Positions 12,340-25,559 of a DNA stretch of 64,000 nt are shown here, one piece after another (positions within the stretch are counted from its first letter, which is position 1; every line of letters begins with the position of its first letter). The DNA is taken from contig CM072806.1 in NCBI GenBank assembly GCA_037013495.1, forward strand, positions 29,638,001 to 29,702,000, given 5' to 3'. The notes under the pieces are model-generated. The model had not been told where the DNA came from. It saw only the letters and a list, made by a program, of their open reading frames with translations, and did no database searches. Both the position numbers and the translations under genes were made by a program. The stretch is from Hippophae tibetana. Its lineage: Eukaryota > Streptophyta > Magnoliopsida > Rosales > Elaeagnaceae.

Positions 12340-13041
12340 TACGTGAGCTAAGTTATGTGCTACTTTTTCGGGCATCTAACTCATAAGATCAACCTTCATT
12401 TGACACCACTAGCTAATACTGGTCCTCGTTAAAATTCGAAAGGCAGATACAGGTGACTGAGATAAAAGGACCCACAATTGAAGCACTTGGAAACTATGTC
12501 TTATGAATGCAAAAGACCATACAGGGAAGTCCTGGCTGGCATCTTGTAACCGAACATGTATGACTTCATGTTCCAGAACATTCCAGCAATATTATCAGAG
12601 ATCTTTCATGAATCGTTTGTTCCTAATTACCTTATTAGGGCTTATGTACGCTGTCTCCAGTTGAAAATGAGAGAGAGAGAGAGAGAGAGGAATTGGATCC
12701 AGATAAACTTAAATGGGAAGATTAATACAATAGATGAACATATTTATTATACTCAGAATGATAGAGCTACATCAAGTACCTATATACACAGACGACACAA
12801 ACAAATTGGATTGTTTAGAATTTGTTCTTGTTGTCCCTCTAATAAGATTTACCAATATGAACAAACAATGAAAACAAAGGTTAATTTATTGTTTCATTAC
12901 ATTAAGACGGCTACATCGGTTGCATCACATACATATACACCAGACAAATAACAAACAAACGAGATGGCATCCACCTACAGCACATTACGACAATTTGTGG
13001 ATAAATTACAATAAGCTGCAAATATAAAATCAATTATTGCA
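12340..13041 (-). other. Probable 3' UTR of FBL15
   Basis: This stretch is less AT-rich than the DNA on its left and directly follows the FBL15 stop codon at 13042. Possible poly(A) signals AATAAA (tttatt on the plus strand) lie near 12739 and 12883. The true 3' end cannot be fixed from sequence. A 12556-12951 plus-strand open frame in it has no recognisable motif and is probably chance. Confidence 0.45.
12669..12690. repeat. (GA)n microsatellite
   Basis: About eleven uninterrupted GA units within the presumed FBL15 3' UTR, so (TC)n in the transcript. Confidence 0.9.
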
Positions 13042-16000
13042 TCATGAATGTGAAAGACTGTTGAAGATACGCTTCAAACACGAACATACTGCCCGGAACT
13101 TCCCCATGCTTATTGCGCCTATCTGTTGATCATAAATTTGTTCTTCTTAAATTGACAATTTATTTCATCATTAATTTTTCTCAGCACAAAAAGCATGGTG
13201 GCTTAGAGAGAGAGGGAGAGGGAGAGGAAGAGGGAGATGGGGGGAGGCTGACCTTTGGACAAAAGCGGACATCCAGAGTCTCAAGCACACAGCATTTCGA
13301 TATGGCAACTTCAACTGCTTCATCGTCAATATTACAAGACTAAAATAAAATAAAGTTAGAAACCAAGTAACCTTGAAGTCAAGACTCGATTAACAGAAAA
13401 TTTAGAAATGGTCAAATGGAGATGTCAAGGTAATATTTCAAAGGGTCCCTTAACTTAGGTTAATTGTATCATTTAGTTCTCTTTGGGTTTTTCAGCCCTC
13501 TCACTTTCAAGAAAAGAAGCATGCTAAAGATAAATTTAGTTGTGCAGTGCAAGGGTACCAGTATTTGTCCTTGGTCAGGCCCCTTTCCTCGAAAGTAAGA
13601 GGACTAAAAAACCCCTTTTCAAAATAAGGGGAATAAAGTCACTTTATGCTTAACGTATATGACGATTGCAACCCTTTTTCCTATTTTCAAACACCAAGAA
13701 AATAATCCTTGAAGTTGAGACTGTCCTTTTGCTCTTTTATCAAAGAGATACTGCCTGATGGTTTTCGTAATCAGCACAACTTTATAACTGATCTTATAGG
13801 TGTTTAAAGCAATGAAAATTGAATAAGGATAGAAGAAAGAAAAATCAACTAACAGAAAAGGGCTTAAAACAAGGAAAGAAAGATCCTAATTACCTGAAGA
13901 AAGAGACTGGTCAATCTAGGACAGTCGAGCTTCAAAACCTCCAAAGAGCAACAATTACTGAACATGGAAAAGCAAATCATCATGCAAATAAGCATAGTAA
14001 TTTATACATTTATCATGCCAACCAATATAGGAAAATATTTACCTTAAATTTAAAAAGCAGAGATTGAAACAAGCAAGATCAACTTCCTTCAATTTCTCAG
14101 ATAGAGAAAGATTTAATGAGGACAAATGGAAACAATGTGCGGTTGGAGGAATTATAACTTTCATAATATTTTTACATCCAACACAGTTGAGGTTCTGCAG
14201 TAAACGATTAGGCTGCTGAGTTGTATAATGGTTACCCTCAGATGAAAACATGCTGGACGGAATGGAGCTAGGAATTTCAGAAAGTTGCCCACTACTATAG
14301 CCCCAATTCAGATCATGCATATTCATGCAGCCATTCAAGCTCAGATGTGTAAGGTGTGTGCAACAAGCAAGAAGTTCTTCAATTGCAAACTGACAGAGTG
14401 TTCCATAAGATAAATCCAACTCCTGAAGAGCTGGTAGAGTGCCTTTCTTGTAAAGGGGCTCCAATGATGAATTAGTTAGACATTTGCATGCTTGTAGTTT
14501 TAACACCTGGAAGCAACAGGGAGGAAAGACTCACAACATAGCATGATAAGTAGTTAAAAACAAAAATTTAACAAAGTATAATCTGTCCCTCATAGCAAAA
14601 GAGTTATAATCTCTACTTTAAATAAAATCCAACACTTGTTTGTCTAGTTAACATTGAATTTTACCTTTAGTTTCATACATGATTCAAAAACTGGATGCAA
14701 GTTTGTAAGGAATGTGTAGGATAGATCAAGCAGGGTCAACTGCTGAAGATATCTCAATGAGTAAAGCCCCTCAGGACCAACGGATGTACATGACATCAGT
14801 ATTAACAACTTAATCTTTGGGCATGAAGCAGTTGTTGCAGCCAAGCAGTCATCTTTGAGTTGGCTGCACGAAACAGTAAAATTTAAGCTTGAGCACCACT
14901 ACTGCCCCTCCCAAATGAGGTTAAAACCAGTAATAGAACAAATAATCTAACCTGCAAAATGAAGCATCCAAAGACAACAAAAGGGGGCAGTCAATAGATA
15001 CATCAGAAAGTACACCACATCCTTTCAACTCAAGCAACTCCATATTTGGTGCTTTAATACTGAGTACATTCAATTTAGGACATATTCCAAGGTTGAGCGA
15101 CCGTAGACCAACCTGAAGAAAGAGATGAGACAAGTTAGTGAAAGCCCAAAAAGGAAAAGATTTTGATTGCTTTCTAAGCCTGATAAGTAGCTAATACGTA
15201 TGTTTATCCATTCAGGCTTGGTGAAGAGTTGTGTATGTATTGGTATAAAGCTATGGGAAGTAATATCTTATAATCTTATATTATAATTAAAATTATAACT
15301 ATAAACTATAATGATAATAATAAGAGAACCTACAAATATACCACCGAACTATTGTGTTTATATCCTTTGTACCAGCGAACTAAATTTCGCCTCATTTCTA
15401 CTATCAAATTATATAAAATGTTTCATTCATACCATTCCATCAGTTTTCCATCCACCGGGCCATTACAAAATTAATTAAATTTACTGTTTAGTCTTCACCA
15501 GTTCTTGAACAAATAACCAGAATTATAGCCAAAATCAGGCTTTGTTCTTTCTAGCTTCAATGACATTCATGTCCACTCTATTCGCACAAACTTCATATCA
15601 GTCTCCTCTGCAAAAATCTTCAATACTTATTTCGCTCATATTCTCACAAAATTTCGAGTTGGTCATACTTCTTTACCAGACCTTGAAAAATAAACATGAA
15701 CTTCTCTATCAAGATGCAGACTTTCAAGGAATTCAAGACATGGGTGTTAAAAACAGAAGCCATTAATTAAGATTCAATAGCAAAATCCTCAAAAAGGAAA
15801 AGAACCAATGAATCTGCAGAAGGGTATAAAGAAAAAACAGTGAGAAACAGAGCAATAGACCAGATTGAAACAAAATGAAGAGAGCTTCAACCAAAGTGAA
15901 TGTACTTGGACTTCTTCAATTAAAATTTGTAGAATTTAGAGGGTTGCACTGAAATTGATACATAATGGAGGCAGTGATACTTCAACCGAGGAATATGATG

Positions 16001-16217
16001 AATAATAAGGAAGAACAAGTTAGGAAGACGATGAACAGTAAAATTTAAATGATTTTTTGTTTTTTTTTAATTTTTAGTGCCCAATGTAAGGAAAATTGAC
16101 AGAATTGTATGAATAAAACATTTTCCATAGTTAGATCATAGAAATGAGACAAAATTTAGTTCGGTGGTACAAACGATATAAACACATGATTTGGTAATAT
16201 ATTTGTAGGTTTACATT

Positions 16218-16262
<45 letters not shown>

Positions 16263-19200
16263 TACTACTACTAGAAGGAGTGAGTTTGTATAATCCTTAT
16301 AATAAACCATCCTAAACCCAACAATGTCATGTCCTAAATGGATTGGTTGGGCGTAGCCCAACTCTCAATTTATTTCCTCATATAATCTCCCTTATTTTGT
16401 ATTGAATAATATTGATATTAAGTAAAGACATTTGAAGTTTGAGCTTAAGTAATCTCTTAACCTTTTCTAACTAACATGTGGAAGGCCCTTCATAAATTCT
16501 CTCAAGTTTTATAGACTTTTAACCTTATGTAAACTTTTTGCCTTAGTCAATCATAGATAGACTATTCATCTTCCATTTTTAAATCCTCTCTATATCTTAC
16601 CTCATATTATCTCTATTCCATTGTAGGTTTAAAATAAGATATTTACTACTCTTTCACACAACACTATAACCTTTCACCTTATGTAAACTTTTGGACTTCT
16701 TTAATCATAAATCATGAAACTATACTAACTAATAAATCCTATGGTTACACTCATAGGGTTAATTCAAGGCCCTTCAACTGAAAAGAGAATTTAATATTGA
16801 GAAACTAACTTATGTCACTCCTTTTCTAAGAAAAACTTGTTAATTCATATATATTTTACAATCTCCTTCATAGATGACAAGCATGACTATTACCTTTCTT
16901 TATGTATCATTAGGCAAATTTCTCATCCTTCTAATGGATGGTTGCATATCACTAGTTGTTTCCCTCTTCCATTCCACATTCTAAGTAAGTCCTCCATTTT
17001 TAAATTCAACATTTCAATACCGTTTCTTTGTCAAACTACATCATTAACAAGTTAGCAATATAGTATCGTCACTTTCATTATTAGCTTTTGCAATTCCTTG
17101 GTTATTATAATGGACGTCTTACCACTACTTTCAATTTGCATATCTAAATTTAAATAGCCCTCCAAATACTTTATAGATATCAAAACAAAGAAATAGTGGA
17201 AAATTAATGGTGGTTTCAAGATGATCCCAATGGCTGCAAGCTCTTAAGACTCCGAAACTAAAACAAAATCTTTTGAAAGATGAAATTAGAATCCAAATGC
17301 TATAGATATTTCCAAAATTATAAATTATCATAACCAATATCTTGAATTCTCAATTTGGTATTGCTATTTGGACGTTAAAATATCTTTTAGCTATTTGTTT
17401 CTCTTTATTTTTGATAAACATCTTGTTTATTTTTACATTTTGTACTTTTGCCGCAAATTTTCAATCTAATTCAATTTTTTAGTAGTTAAAGTTTGATAAA
17501 ACTTGAGAGTTGATGCTCTACTAAGTTTGGTAATTTATTTCAAGTATAATGAGCATATATAAGGTTCGTATAAAGTTATAGGGCTTCAAATTCATAACAA
17601 AAACAACATTTCTTTATAAATTTTCTCAATAATAAGTTTTTCAACAAGAGTATAAAAAAACAAGTCTTAAATAGAAGTCAAATGACTGATAAATTTACAA
17701 TTCTTTAATATAGTTAAGTTAAATAAATGTGATATAAATAAATTTTCATAATTAAATTAATTTTTCATTTCAAGCACAACTGAAAATTCTTATGCTGGTG
17801 ATTAGTAATATTATAGGTTAGGAATAGACAAATTTAGCTATTTAAGCAATTTAGTAAATCTTGGCCGAGAGAAAAGGAAAAATAAAACAATTATTTGTAG
17901 ATGCTATACAGATGATTTCCAAATACTCCAAAATGTTTTTTTTTCTTCTAGTCTAGAAGTTCTAGTGATGTAAGGTGCATAGGGAAATAATAAAAAAGTG
18001 TATATATAAACCAAAAGGTAAACCCATATGCATCCTGAACTTACAGGGCAGAATGCAGCTCTTTCAAGATGATCACAACCATCTAAACAAACTTGATCAA
18101 GATTTGGACATTTAAGATCAAGAGCAGTGACGGCACGACAACCAATGAGAGAAAGATTGACTAAAGAAGTGCTGCACAACCACATTGCTGTCAAGCTCTG
18201 AACAAAATAAAATGACGACTTCAGCTAAAAAGATCAGGTACATTAAAACCAAACGAAAAATAGAAAGGTTGGACCCTACTGGTATCATACAATATTCAAG
18301 AACAAATCAAAACAAGATCTCCTTCCGAAAAACTACAAAACTAAACACTTCTCATAGCTACTAAAAGTAAAGTTAAGTCTCGCTTCACAGAGCCAAACCA
18401 AAAAGATAATCAAACTGGATCACTGGCCAAAAGCAATGCAATGGTCTGATGTTGCAAACAATTTTATACCAAACCCCAAGTACTTCTTTGAAACGCATAA
18501 CTTTCAGGGAGTTAGCATGTGTAGACAATTCTGTTATGTTGATTATGTATGTAACGATAAAGGCACAAAACATTAGGGATCTGCGCAAGCATGTGGTCAC
18601 ATCTATGCATCCATAAATAAGAAATATGTTTCATCACCAGAGGAAAACTATGACAACTTTCTATGCAGCTAACAGCTTTTAAGTTTTGATATGAATGAGA
18701 TTAGGATATAAAGCACACTAAAATTATGATGATCGATACAAAATACACTGACCCAAAAGGACCAAAACAATGAGTTACCAGGCATAAGACAATTTACAGA
18801 GTAGATGAAATCGGCATAAAAGTAAAAGTTTCCACAAACCTCACAGTTATCAAGAGTCAAAGATTTTAGCATTGGGCATCCACCACCATCACTCAAAACA
18901 TCACATATTGAACTTGTCAAAGATTCACAATCGGTAAGGTCTACTTCTTGCAAGCATTGGCACTGCAACATCAATGTCGTCAGAGACTCTTGCTTCTGCA
19001 ATGCCAGCTTCTGCAAGACCAAATTCAAATGCTTTAGAGCCACTTTGATAAAGATCCAAAGAGCACACATGGGGGCAAAGGTTTTAACAGTATATACTTT
19101 GAGTGAATTTGAAGTGATGTTGATATGGTGGAGCAGAGGGCAATTGGAAACCATAATAGATGACAGCATAGCAGCCTGTAGACTTAGATCAGCAAATCTG

Positions 19201-22200
19201 AAGAGAATAGACATTTGTGTTTCTGAATCAGGTTATTATATTTATTGGAACAGGAAACAAGAAAGAGCAAAAAATATTACATGCGGCAATGTACAAGTCT
19301 AATATTCTGCAAGTGGGGAAGATCCAAGGACACAGAAGTCAATAAGCTGCAATTATCAAGCTCCAACACCTGTAGAAAGTTTGTAAATCAATAAAACGCA
19401 TTCAGATGTTCACTAGATTGCACAAGTACTAATATTTGACAATAGATGGCTCAAACCTCCAGCATATAACTATGAGAAATTGCAGCCATGGAAGCCGAAG
19501 TAATGCCCTCGCAGCTGTGCAGCTTGAGGACTGTCAACATTGGCAGTCTTACAGACTTTTAGAGAAAAAAACATGAGAACATGTCAGATGAATATGCACA
19601 CAATGGTTTCCAAAACAAAGGAAGTAACAACACTATAAACTCACCTCTAAAGATATATTTGGGCAATATGATGCATCCAAGACATGGAGATTTCCACAGG
19701 TTATAGCTATTTCACGTAATGTTTCATCACTAACACAAGAACAATTTGACATATCAAGAGACTCTAATTGAGGAGATGAAGTTGCTGCAGAACGAATTGC
19801 AGCATCAGAAAGCTTGTGACAAGAACCTATATCAAGATCATGTAAAAGAGGACAGCTAAGAACTGCCTGTGCCATATTACTTCGCTTCAAACACAATGTC
19901 TCAAGTTGAGGACACCTGCAAAAGATCATATTTTAGTTAAGAAGATCAACAAGACTGCAACCGAGATGCATTGAGATAAAAAGTCAACAAGACTGTTTCA
20001 CCTGATGGAGATACGCATCATACGACATTTTGTCAGTTGCAAATGTTGCAACCTATCATTTTCTACAGTAATTTCCTGAATACCAGTACCAAGTGTTGCA
20101 TCATTGATGTTCAATCTCTTTAAAATTGGACAGTCTGCCAAGGAATGGAAAAAACCTTCCGCCAATGTTCCTTTCCCTAGAGTTAAAACCTCGAGATTTC
20201 TGAAAACGATAAAAGCATAAGAAAATCTATTGGCAGCAAAAAAATGATATTTTGTAACCATAATGCCAAACAAAACAAAAGCAACTTACCTTAAAGAGAC
20301 CACTTTCAGAACAAGGGCAGGCATAACATGAGTGCCTGAAATATTAACTTCTGTGGCATTTGGATACCGCAGACACATTTCATCAACTGGAAATAAATAT
20401 TGCAAATTAAATACTTTAAAAGAAAAAAAGATCGAAATGGTGTCTTTTAATGTTCTAAATTACATAAACCACAATACACAGCATATAAGTTGCATGGACA
20501 TGAGTAAGAAATTATGAATGTAGGGCACATGTCCTGGTGTCAAATTCAATTGATTATAAACTTCTAGGATACGGGGCACTAATAATAATACTCAAAATTT
20601 TGGATATGGGTATTTAGACATGGCATAAAATGATACAAGATATGGTTTCTGCTCAATCAAACACTTGGAAGATAATAAGAAATCAAACATGGCAGAGAGG
20701 AGGAATAGAAAACAGAAGAAAGTCATTCTTATTTCATTGATAGATATTAAATAGTAAAATTGTGTATTTATAGATAAACTTCAAAACCCTAGTAACACAA
20801 AACCCTGATAGATAAATAAAGTAACCTTAATATTTTAATTTATGACACCTAACCTAATAAGGAAACAAAATATTTCCTATTTACTATTTCCAACACTTCC
20901 CCTACCTGGACATAGATAATATCTATGTTTAGCTTGAACAAATACGAAAAACCTTAAATATAATAAACACACTAAAAATAATAAGATGACAAATATCCTG
21001 CCACATTTGATTGAGTAGAGCCGCACACATGAGTAGTTGCTTGCCAAGACTAGCCTTGGAATCACAGCAGTATTTTCTTGTTCAAGACAATCATTGATAA
21101 ATAATTAGAGTAATAATCACAGAGTACAAATGATGGTTGACAACTCTTGGGTTGAGACAGAAGACAGAGTAAAGACTACAGACCCATAGAGTTAACAAAG
21201 AGGTATTAAATTCTTGTGAGTTCAGAGACAGACAGAGTATAACCCACACAAAAATTCAGAGACAGACAAAGAACAAAATATTTTTTTTGGGCACAGATAA
21301 AATTAAAATGACAAAATAAACTCCAATAAAAAAAATTAATTGACTTAAGTAAAATTGTGATTCACAATAGTTTGTTAAAAAAGGGTTATGCATCCAATCT
21401 CATCTCCCGCATAAAACCTGATGTGCATATCAAAAATCCCAGTTGACTCAATATATCATCTATGAGAAAATAAGCCAAACCTACAAACTAAAAGAATTCA
21501 CCGTAACTCATACTTTTTTTATTTCCATTGAAGAAACAAATATGAGAGAAGAAGATGGCTAGATTGAGATCTAGTTGGGTGTTGATGGTGGGAGGAGACA
21601 CGGATATAAAGTGACAGGGGCAAGGTGGTGGGTCTATGGATTGACAACATCTATTTTTATTGGACAATATTTTTGATTTATTATTATTTTTATTTTTTTG
21701 AGATAGACATTAAGGTGAGAGTGAGGGCAGACACAACTAAGAAAAGGACATTGAAGCTAGGGATTGATAACGAACCCACTTTGAAACCATGTTGAGAAAT
21801 CAAGCATAGTAAATTGAAGGATAAGAACACTGAAGAAAGTCATTCTTATTTCATTGATAAATATTAGAGAGTACAACTGCTTATTTATAGATAACCAAAA
21901 CCCTAGTGACATAAAACCCTAATAGATAAATAAGTAATGATAATATTCTAATTTAATACTCCTAAACTAATAAGGAAACACAATATTTTATATTTATTAT
22001 TTCCCCCAAAAAATTTAAATTTTCATTTGGTTGCTCATTACTTATAATCTTCAGCTTGAGGTGTGGATTTAATTTTTCTATTTTCTCTACATGTAAACCA
22101 TTGTACCATTGTAGAGGCCCATTAGTTTGAAGTATTCCCACTCCATCTTGCTAGGCTGTTAACAACGTATATGGGCTATGTAACTCTGTAATTACTTTAT

Positions 22201-25200
22201 CTTATTGTAACATTTTTTCCTCCTTTTCTTCTCTATCCTCTTCTTTTTACAATACTACAGATATGGGATATTTAACTCAGTAATTACTTATTTTATTGTA
22301 ACATTTTATTCTCCTTTACTTCTCTCTCCTTTTCCTTTTACGATACTTTATTTACCTTCCCAATGCTCCTAAATCACAGCTGCTCCTTTTTCTTTTTTAT
22401 TCACATTTCTAATTGTTCTTCCCAACACACTTCACCTCCATGTACTGTGAAAATGTCCACCTCTTTGTTTCTTCTCATTTATCCCATTACTCTCTCCCTC
22501 TCTATCTCAACTTTCATGAGAGACAAAGAAGAGAAAAATAAATAAAATTTAAAAAGATAAAATTACCCTTCAATTTTGTTATGACAACTAAATTCTCAAA
22601 TTTAATTTTCAAATGGGATCAAATAGAACAATTTATCAAATTAAAGTTTTACACTGGACCAAATCAATAATATGAGAGACAAAGGGTACCAATAAAAGAG
22701 TATGTAACATGACTCCATAAGGGCACATGCACACATGTAACTACATGTCGTATAGGTCAACATAGTAAATGTATGATGAAATATGACAGTATTTTTGGGT
22801 TAGATTTAAATAATAATTGTTGTGCTTGTAAACATGTTAGTTTCTTTTACGGTAATAGATAAATAACTTGACTGAAAATAATTTACAATTTTCATAATGT
22901 AAAAAAAATGTGTATTAAGCACGATTAACACAACAGGAGCACAAATAACACAATACACGAACACATACAGAACCACACAATTAACACCCCTAACCCCAAC
23001 TCAGATCTTGCACTAGAGTCCTTGTCATGTTGTAGCACAATTAATCCACCCTAAACCACCTAGTCCACCTAACATAGCTTATTAATAATCAAAGGTTTAT
23101 TTATTGTAAACATAAAGGAATTTAAGCTCATTGGTATCAGTATATAGTCCTAAAAATCTCAGAGAATAGATTGAAAACTATTTACCTCAAATATATAGTG
23201 TACATGCACATCATAGAAAATTGGCACAAGGGGGACTGCATGACAACGTCCTAACTATGATATGATAATTTTTGATAAATCTATTATTTTCCATGATTGT
23301 ATGCTGCATGACCTTCAACCTTCTTAAATTTTTTATTTCTCTCAAATGAAATTAGGTTTTCTTATAAAATCTCTGGAAATTGGAAACTTAAAGTATCAAC
23401 TTGCTTTTCCAGGCCAATAGAAGCTAAACTGAGGGCCATCAAACATTAGATGTCATGAAAGGGCCATCAAACATTAGATGTCATGAAAAACACATGGTCT
23501 ACGGAAGAATATATCAAGGCAAAACATAGTCTCAAGTACAATAGAAGCCACCAAGTTTGCAATGTCACTAATAACCTTGGCCTCTTTCCCCACAAAGATA
23601 GAATATTAAAAATTTTAATCTGTCCCAACCTAAACTGAGGGCCATCAAACATTAGATGTCATGAAAAACACATGGTCTATGGAAGGATATATCAAGGCAA
23701 AACATAGTCTCAAGTACAATAGAAGCCACCAAGTTTGCAATGTCACTAATAACCTTGGCCTCTTTCCCCACAAAGATAGAATATTAAAAAATTTAATCTG
23801 TCCCCACCTACCCCACCCCCATCCCAAAAATATGAAACACAAATGAGAGATGTAATACTTAGAAAAAGAAAAAGAAATGTCAAAACACAAATGGATCTGT
23901 TTACACTTTGCCCCAACATAGTCATACTTACATTGCTCTACGGTTATGTTCCGGTTCTCAAAATTCAAACACCTCCAGAAATCTTCATGAGCACTGGCTG
24001 CTTGCCACTGCTTACAAACGGTAGCAGCTCGGCATAGATTAATGTGATCTAAGAATGAGAACACCTGATAGCAAAAATGTGAGAAAAACAGAATATTGCA
24101 TATTTGAAGGGAAAATGGAAGAACCATGTATTTGTGCTAGAAGGAAGAGAGGAAAAGCATACCATATGCAATAAGTCATCTGTGAGGTCCATCCGAACTT
24201 CTATATCTTCTATTTTTGAAGATATGTTTTCATCTCTATCTTTCTGATTGCTAGAGTTCTCATGACCCCCAACATTGGTAAACATCTGATAAATTTCATA
24301 AGAGCCGTGACAAACATTGTAATCTCTGTCTCCAGATGAAGCAGAACTCCCAGAAACCAAAGACGCTAACGAAGCATATTGACACTTGCTGCAAGAATTT
24401 TAGTCAGTAAAAAGTAGAAATTAATGCAAAAACAAACTTCCAATTCCAACAGTTCTCCACAACATTTCCTACATATAGCCATCTACTATTTAACATTGTC
24501 ATATCAGACAGTTCAAGATATCTACAATGGATGAGACTCAAGAATAGAAGATCTCACACTTGTGTTTTCTGTCGTAATATGTTAGAAGCATGTTACACCA
24601 GATCAATTGTTCACCCCCAGTGTATCGAGCAACAGAAGAATTTTCAAGAGTAGTGCTATACATCTCAACTTGTGATGCATCTAAGTGAGGTGTAGTGTTG
24701 TATTGGCTGTTAAGTTGGGGACGTGCAATGTTGATATGATTGTAGGACCACTTATTAACAGGAATAAAAAAATGATTTTCCTTTAACTTACAATCGTCTC
24801 TCTATAACAGGTAGAAACTAGAAATTATTTCCACAAATTCAAAGTTGATATTTTACGCAGTTCCCTGTGGCCAAATTAAGATGCAAATTGAACAGAAAGC
24901 AGATTAAGATGCAATGCTAATGTTTAAACTTAAGGGTTAATTTTTGGACTTGACCAGCTCAAAAACATCGGATTAACCAACATATAGCTATAATGTTTTC
25001 TTGAGTTGTTATTTAAGAGAACTCCACCCATCTGCAATCTCCCTTCGTTCTCATCAACCCAGAATCATCCCCAAATGCAAAATGCCAAAAATTTAAAATA
25101 CATTTCTGAAGTCTTAAAACCAATTCAGAAAAGCACATGTAATTTCCGCGACAATCAGATAGGAACTCACTCGTACAATGAGAGAACTTTGGCTCGCTTG

Positions 25201-25559
25201 TGGTAGAAATCATGATCACAATCCTCTTCAGCAGCTTCCACTTCCGGAACCGAGCTACTTTCGCCGTTCGACAGCCGTGAAGTTGTAATCGCAGCAGTCT
25301 TCAACGTATTAGCTCCAACGCCCACAGCTTCGTCCAAATAGGCACCACCCCCAAAAATTCCTTGGGCCATCCCTCTGAACAATCTCAGGTCACTCCCCAC
25401 ATTCCTCGAAGGCTGAACATCATCATATTCTTCATCATTTACAAAAATATCCTCTGAGTCACCCTCATTTTCAAAATCTCTCTCCCTCATGGCCTCTTTT
25501 CTATCTTCCGGTTCTTGCTCGTCGTCTTGGGTGAAGCATAAACAGCACCAAATCTTCAT
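13042..25559 (-). CDS. FBL15: F-box/LRR-repeat protein 15 (SLOW MOTION-like), 17 exons, 993 aa
   Basis: Substrate-recognition subunit of an SCF-type E3 ubiquitin ligase. The Arabidopsis orthologue (SLOMO) affects plastochron length and auxin levels at the shoot tip. Coding exons, minus strand: 25559-25171, 24388-24163, 24064-23932, 20386-20290, 20199-20002, 19915-19645, 19555-19457, 19369-19281, 19197-19098, 19010-18840, 18197-18045, 15112-14952, 14863-14665, 14506-14043, 13957-13894, 13339-13253, 13122-13042. All junctions are GT...AG, phases agree, and the sum is 2982 nt, close to the family's usual ~990 aa. The start is the ATG giving M-K-I-W-C-C-L-C-F; the upstream in-frame codon at 25610 is TTG. 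F-box at about residues 195-240 (D-L-T-D-D-L-L across exons 2-3). Leucine-rich repeats fill residues ~260-985, with Cys-rich repeats such as L-D-L-S-Y-T-F-L. The C-terminus is L-K-R-I-F-N-S-L-S-H-S. No frameshift seen. Introns 3 and 11 are enlarged by insertions. Confidence 0.95.
13440..13680. mobile_element. Foldback/MITE-like element in FBL15 intron 15
   Basis: An inverted repeat: gtttttcagccctctcactt near 13488 faces agtaagaggactaaaaaacc near 13593, with partly matching outer arms. It lies wholly within the intron between exons 15 and 16. Target-site duplications were not identified. Confidence 0.4.
15327..16211. mobile_element. Element with ~110-bp terminal inverted repeats (Mutator-like?) in intron 11
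   Basis: The left end (15327-15440: aacctacaaatataccaccg, then tgtgtttatatc, gaactaaatttcg) matches the reverse complement of the right end (16100-16211) over about 110 bp. Long terminal inverted repeats suggest a non-autonomous Mutator-like element. A 9-bp target-site duplication was not evident. The interior (15490-16020) is less AT-rich and includes a 74-codon open frame at 15542-15766 that I do not recognise; a captured gene piece is possible. It lies between FBL15 exons 11 and 12. Confidence 0.6.
16213..16275. repeat. (AAT)n microsatellite with (ACT)n tail
   Basis: About fifteen aat units followed by several act units, directly next to the right end of the long-TIR element. Confidence 0.9.
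16276..18044. other. Rest of FBL15 intron 11
   Basis: AT-rich. A perfect hairpin gttgggcgtagcccaac lies near 16345-16361. No gene or RNA gene recognised; open frames at 16837-17055 (+) and 17131-17337 (-) lack motifs. Confidence 0.45.
20690..22010 (-). mobile_element. Small LTR element without coding region (TRIM-like) in FBL15 intron 3
   Basis: Direct repeats of about 210 bp lie at 20690-20895 and 21790-22010. In minus orientation the 5' LTR ends in ...ctcaaca at 21790, followed by tggtttcaaag, resembling the tRNA-Met primer-binding site tggtatcagag. The 3' LTR starts TGTTGGAAATAG at 20895 and is preceded by a polypurine tract, aggtaggggaag. The roughly 890-bp interior has no gag or pol. 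The size and structure fit a TRIM or other non-autonomous LTR element. The far LTR ends have decayed, so no target duplication can be shown. Confidence 0.75.
22169..22352. repeat. 92-bp imperfect tandem duplication in intron 3
   Basis: Units begin at atatggg 22169 and 22261 and share ttattgtaacatttt and a CT-rich tail. They are diverged. Confidence 0.65.
23461..23816. repeat. 178-bp tandem duplication in intron 3
   Basis: Units begin gggccatcaaacattagatg at 23461 and 23639. They are nearly identical, with a handful of differences. A further 30-bp partial copy precedes at about 23431. It lies about 115 bp downstream, in transcript sense, of the exon 3 donor. Confidence 0.92.

Noticed and set aside
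12556-12951. 131-codon plus-strand open frame
   Set aside because: It lies antisense in the likely FBL15 3' UTR and includes the (GA)n run translated as R-E-R-E; no family resemblance.
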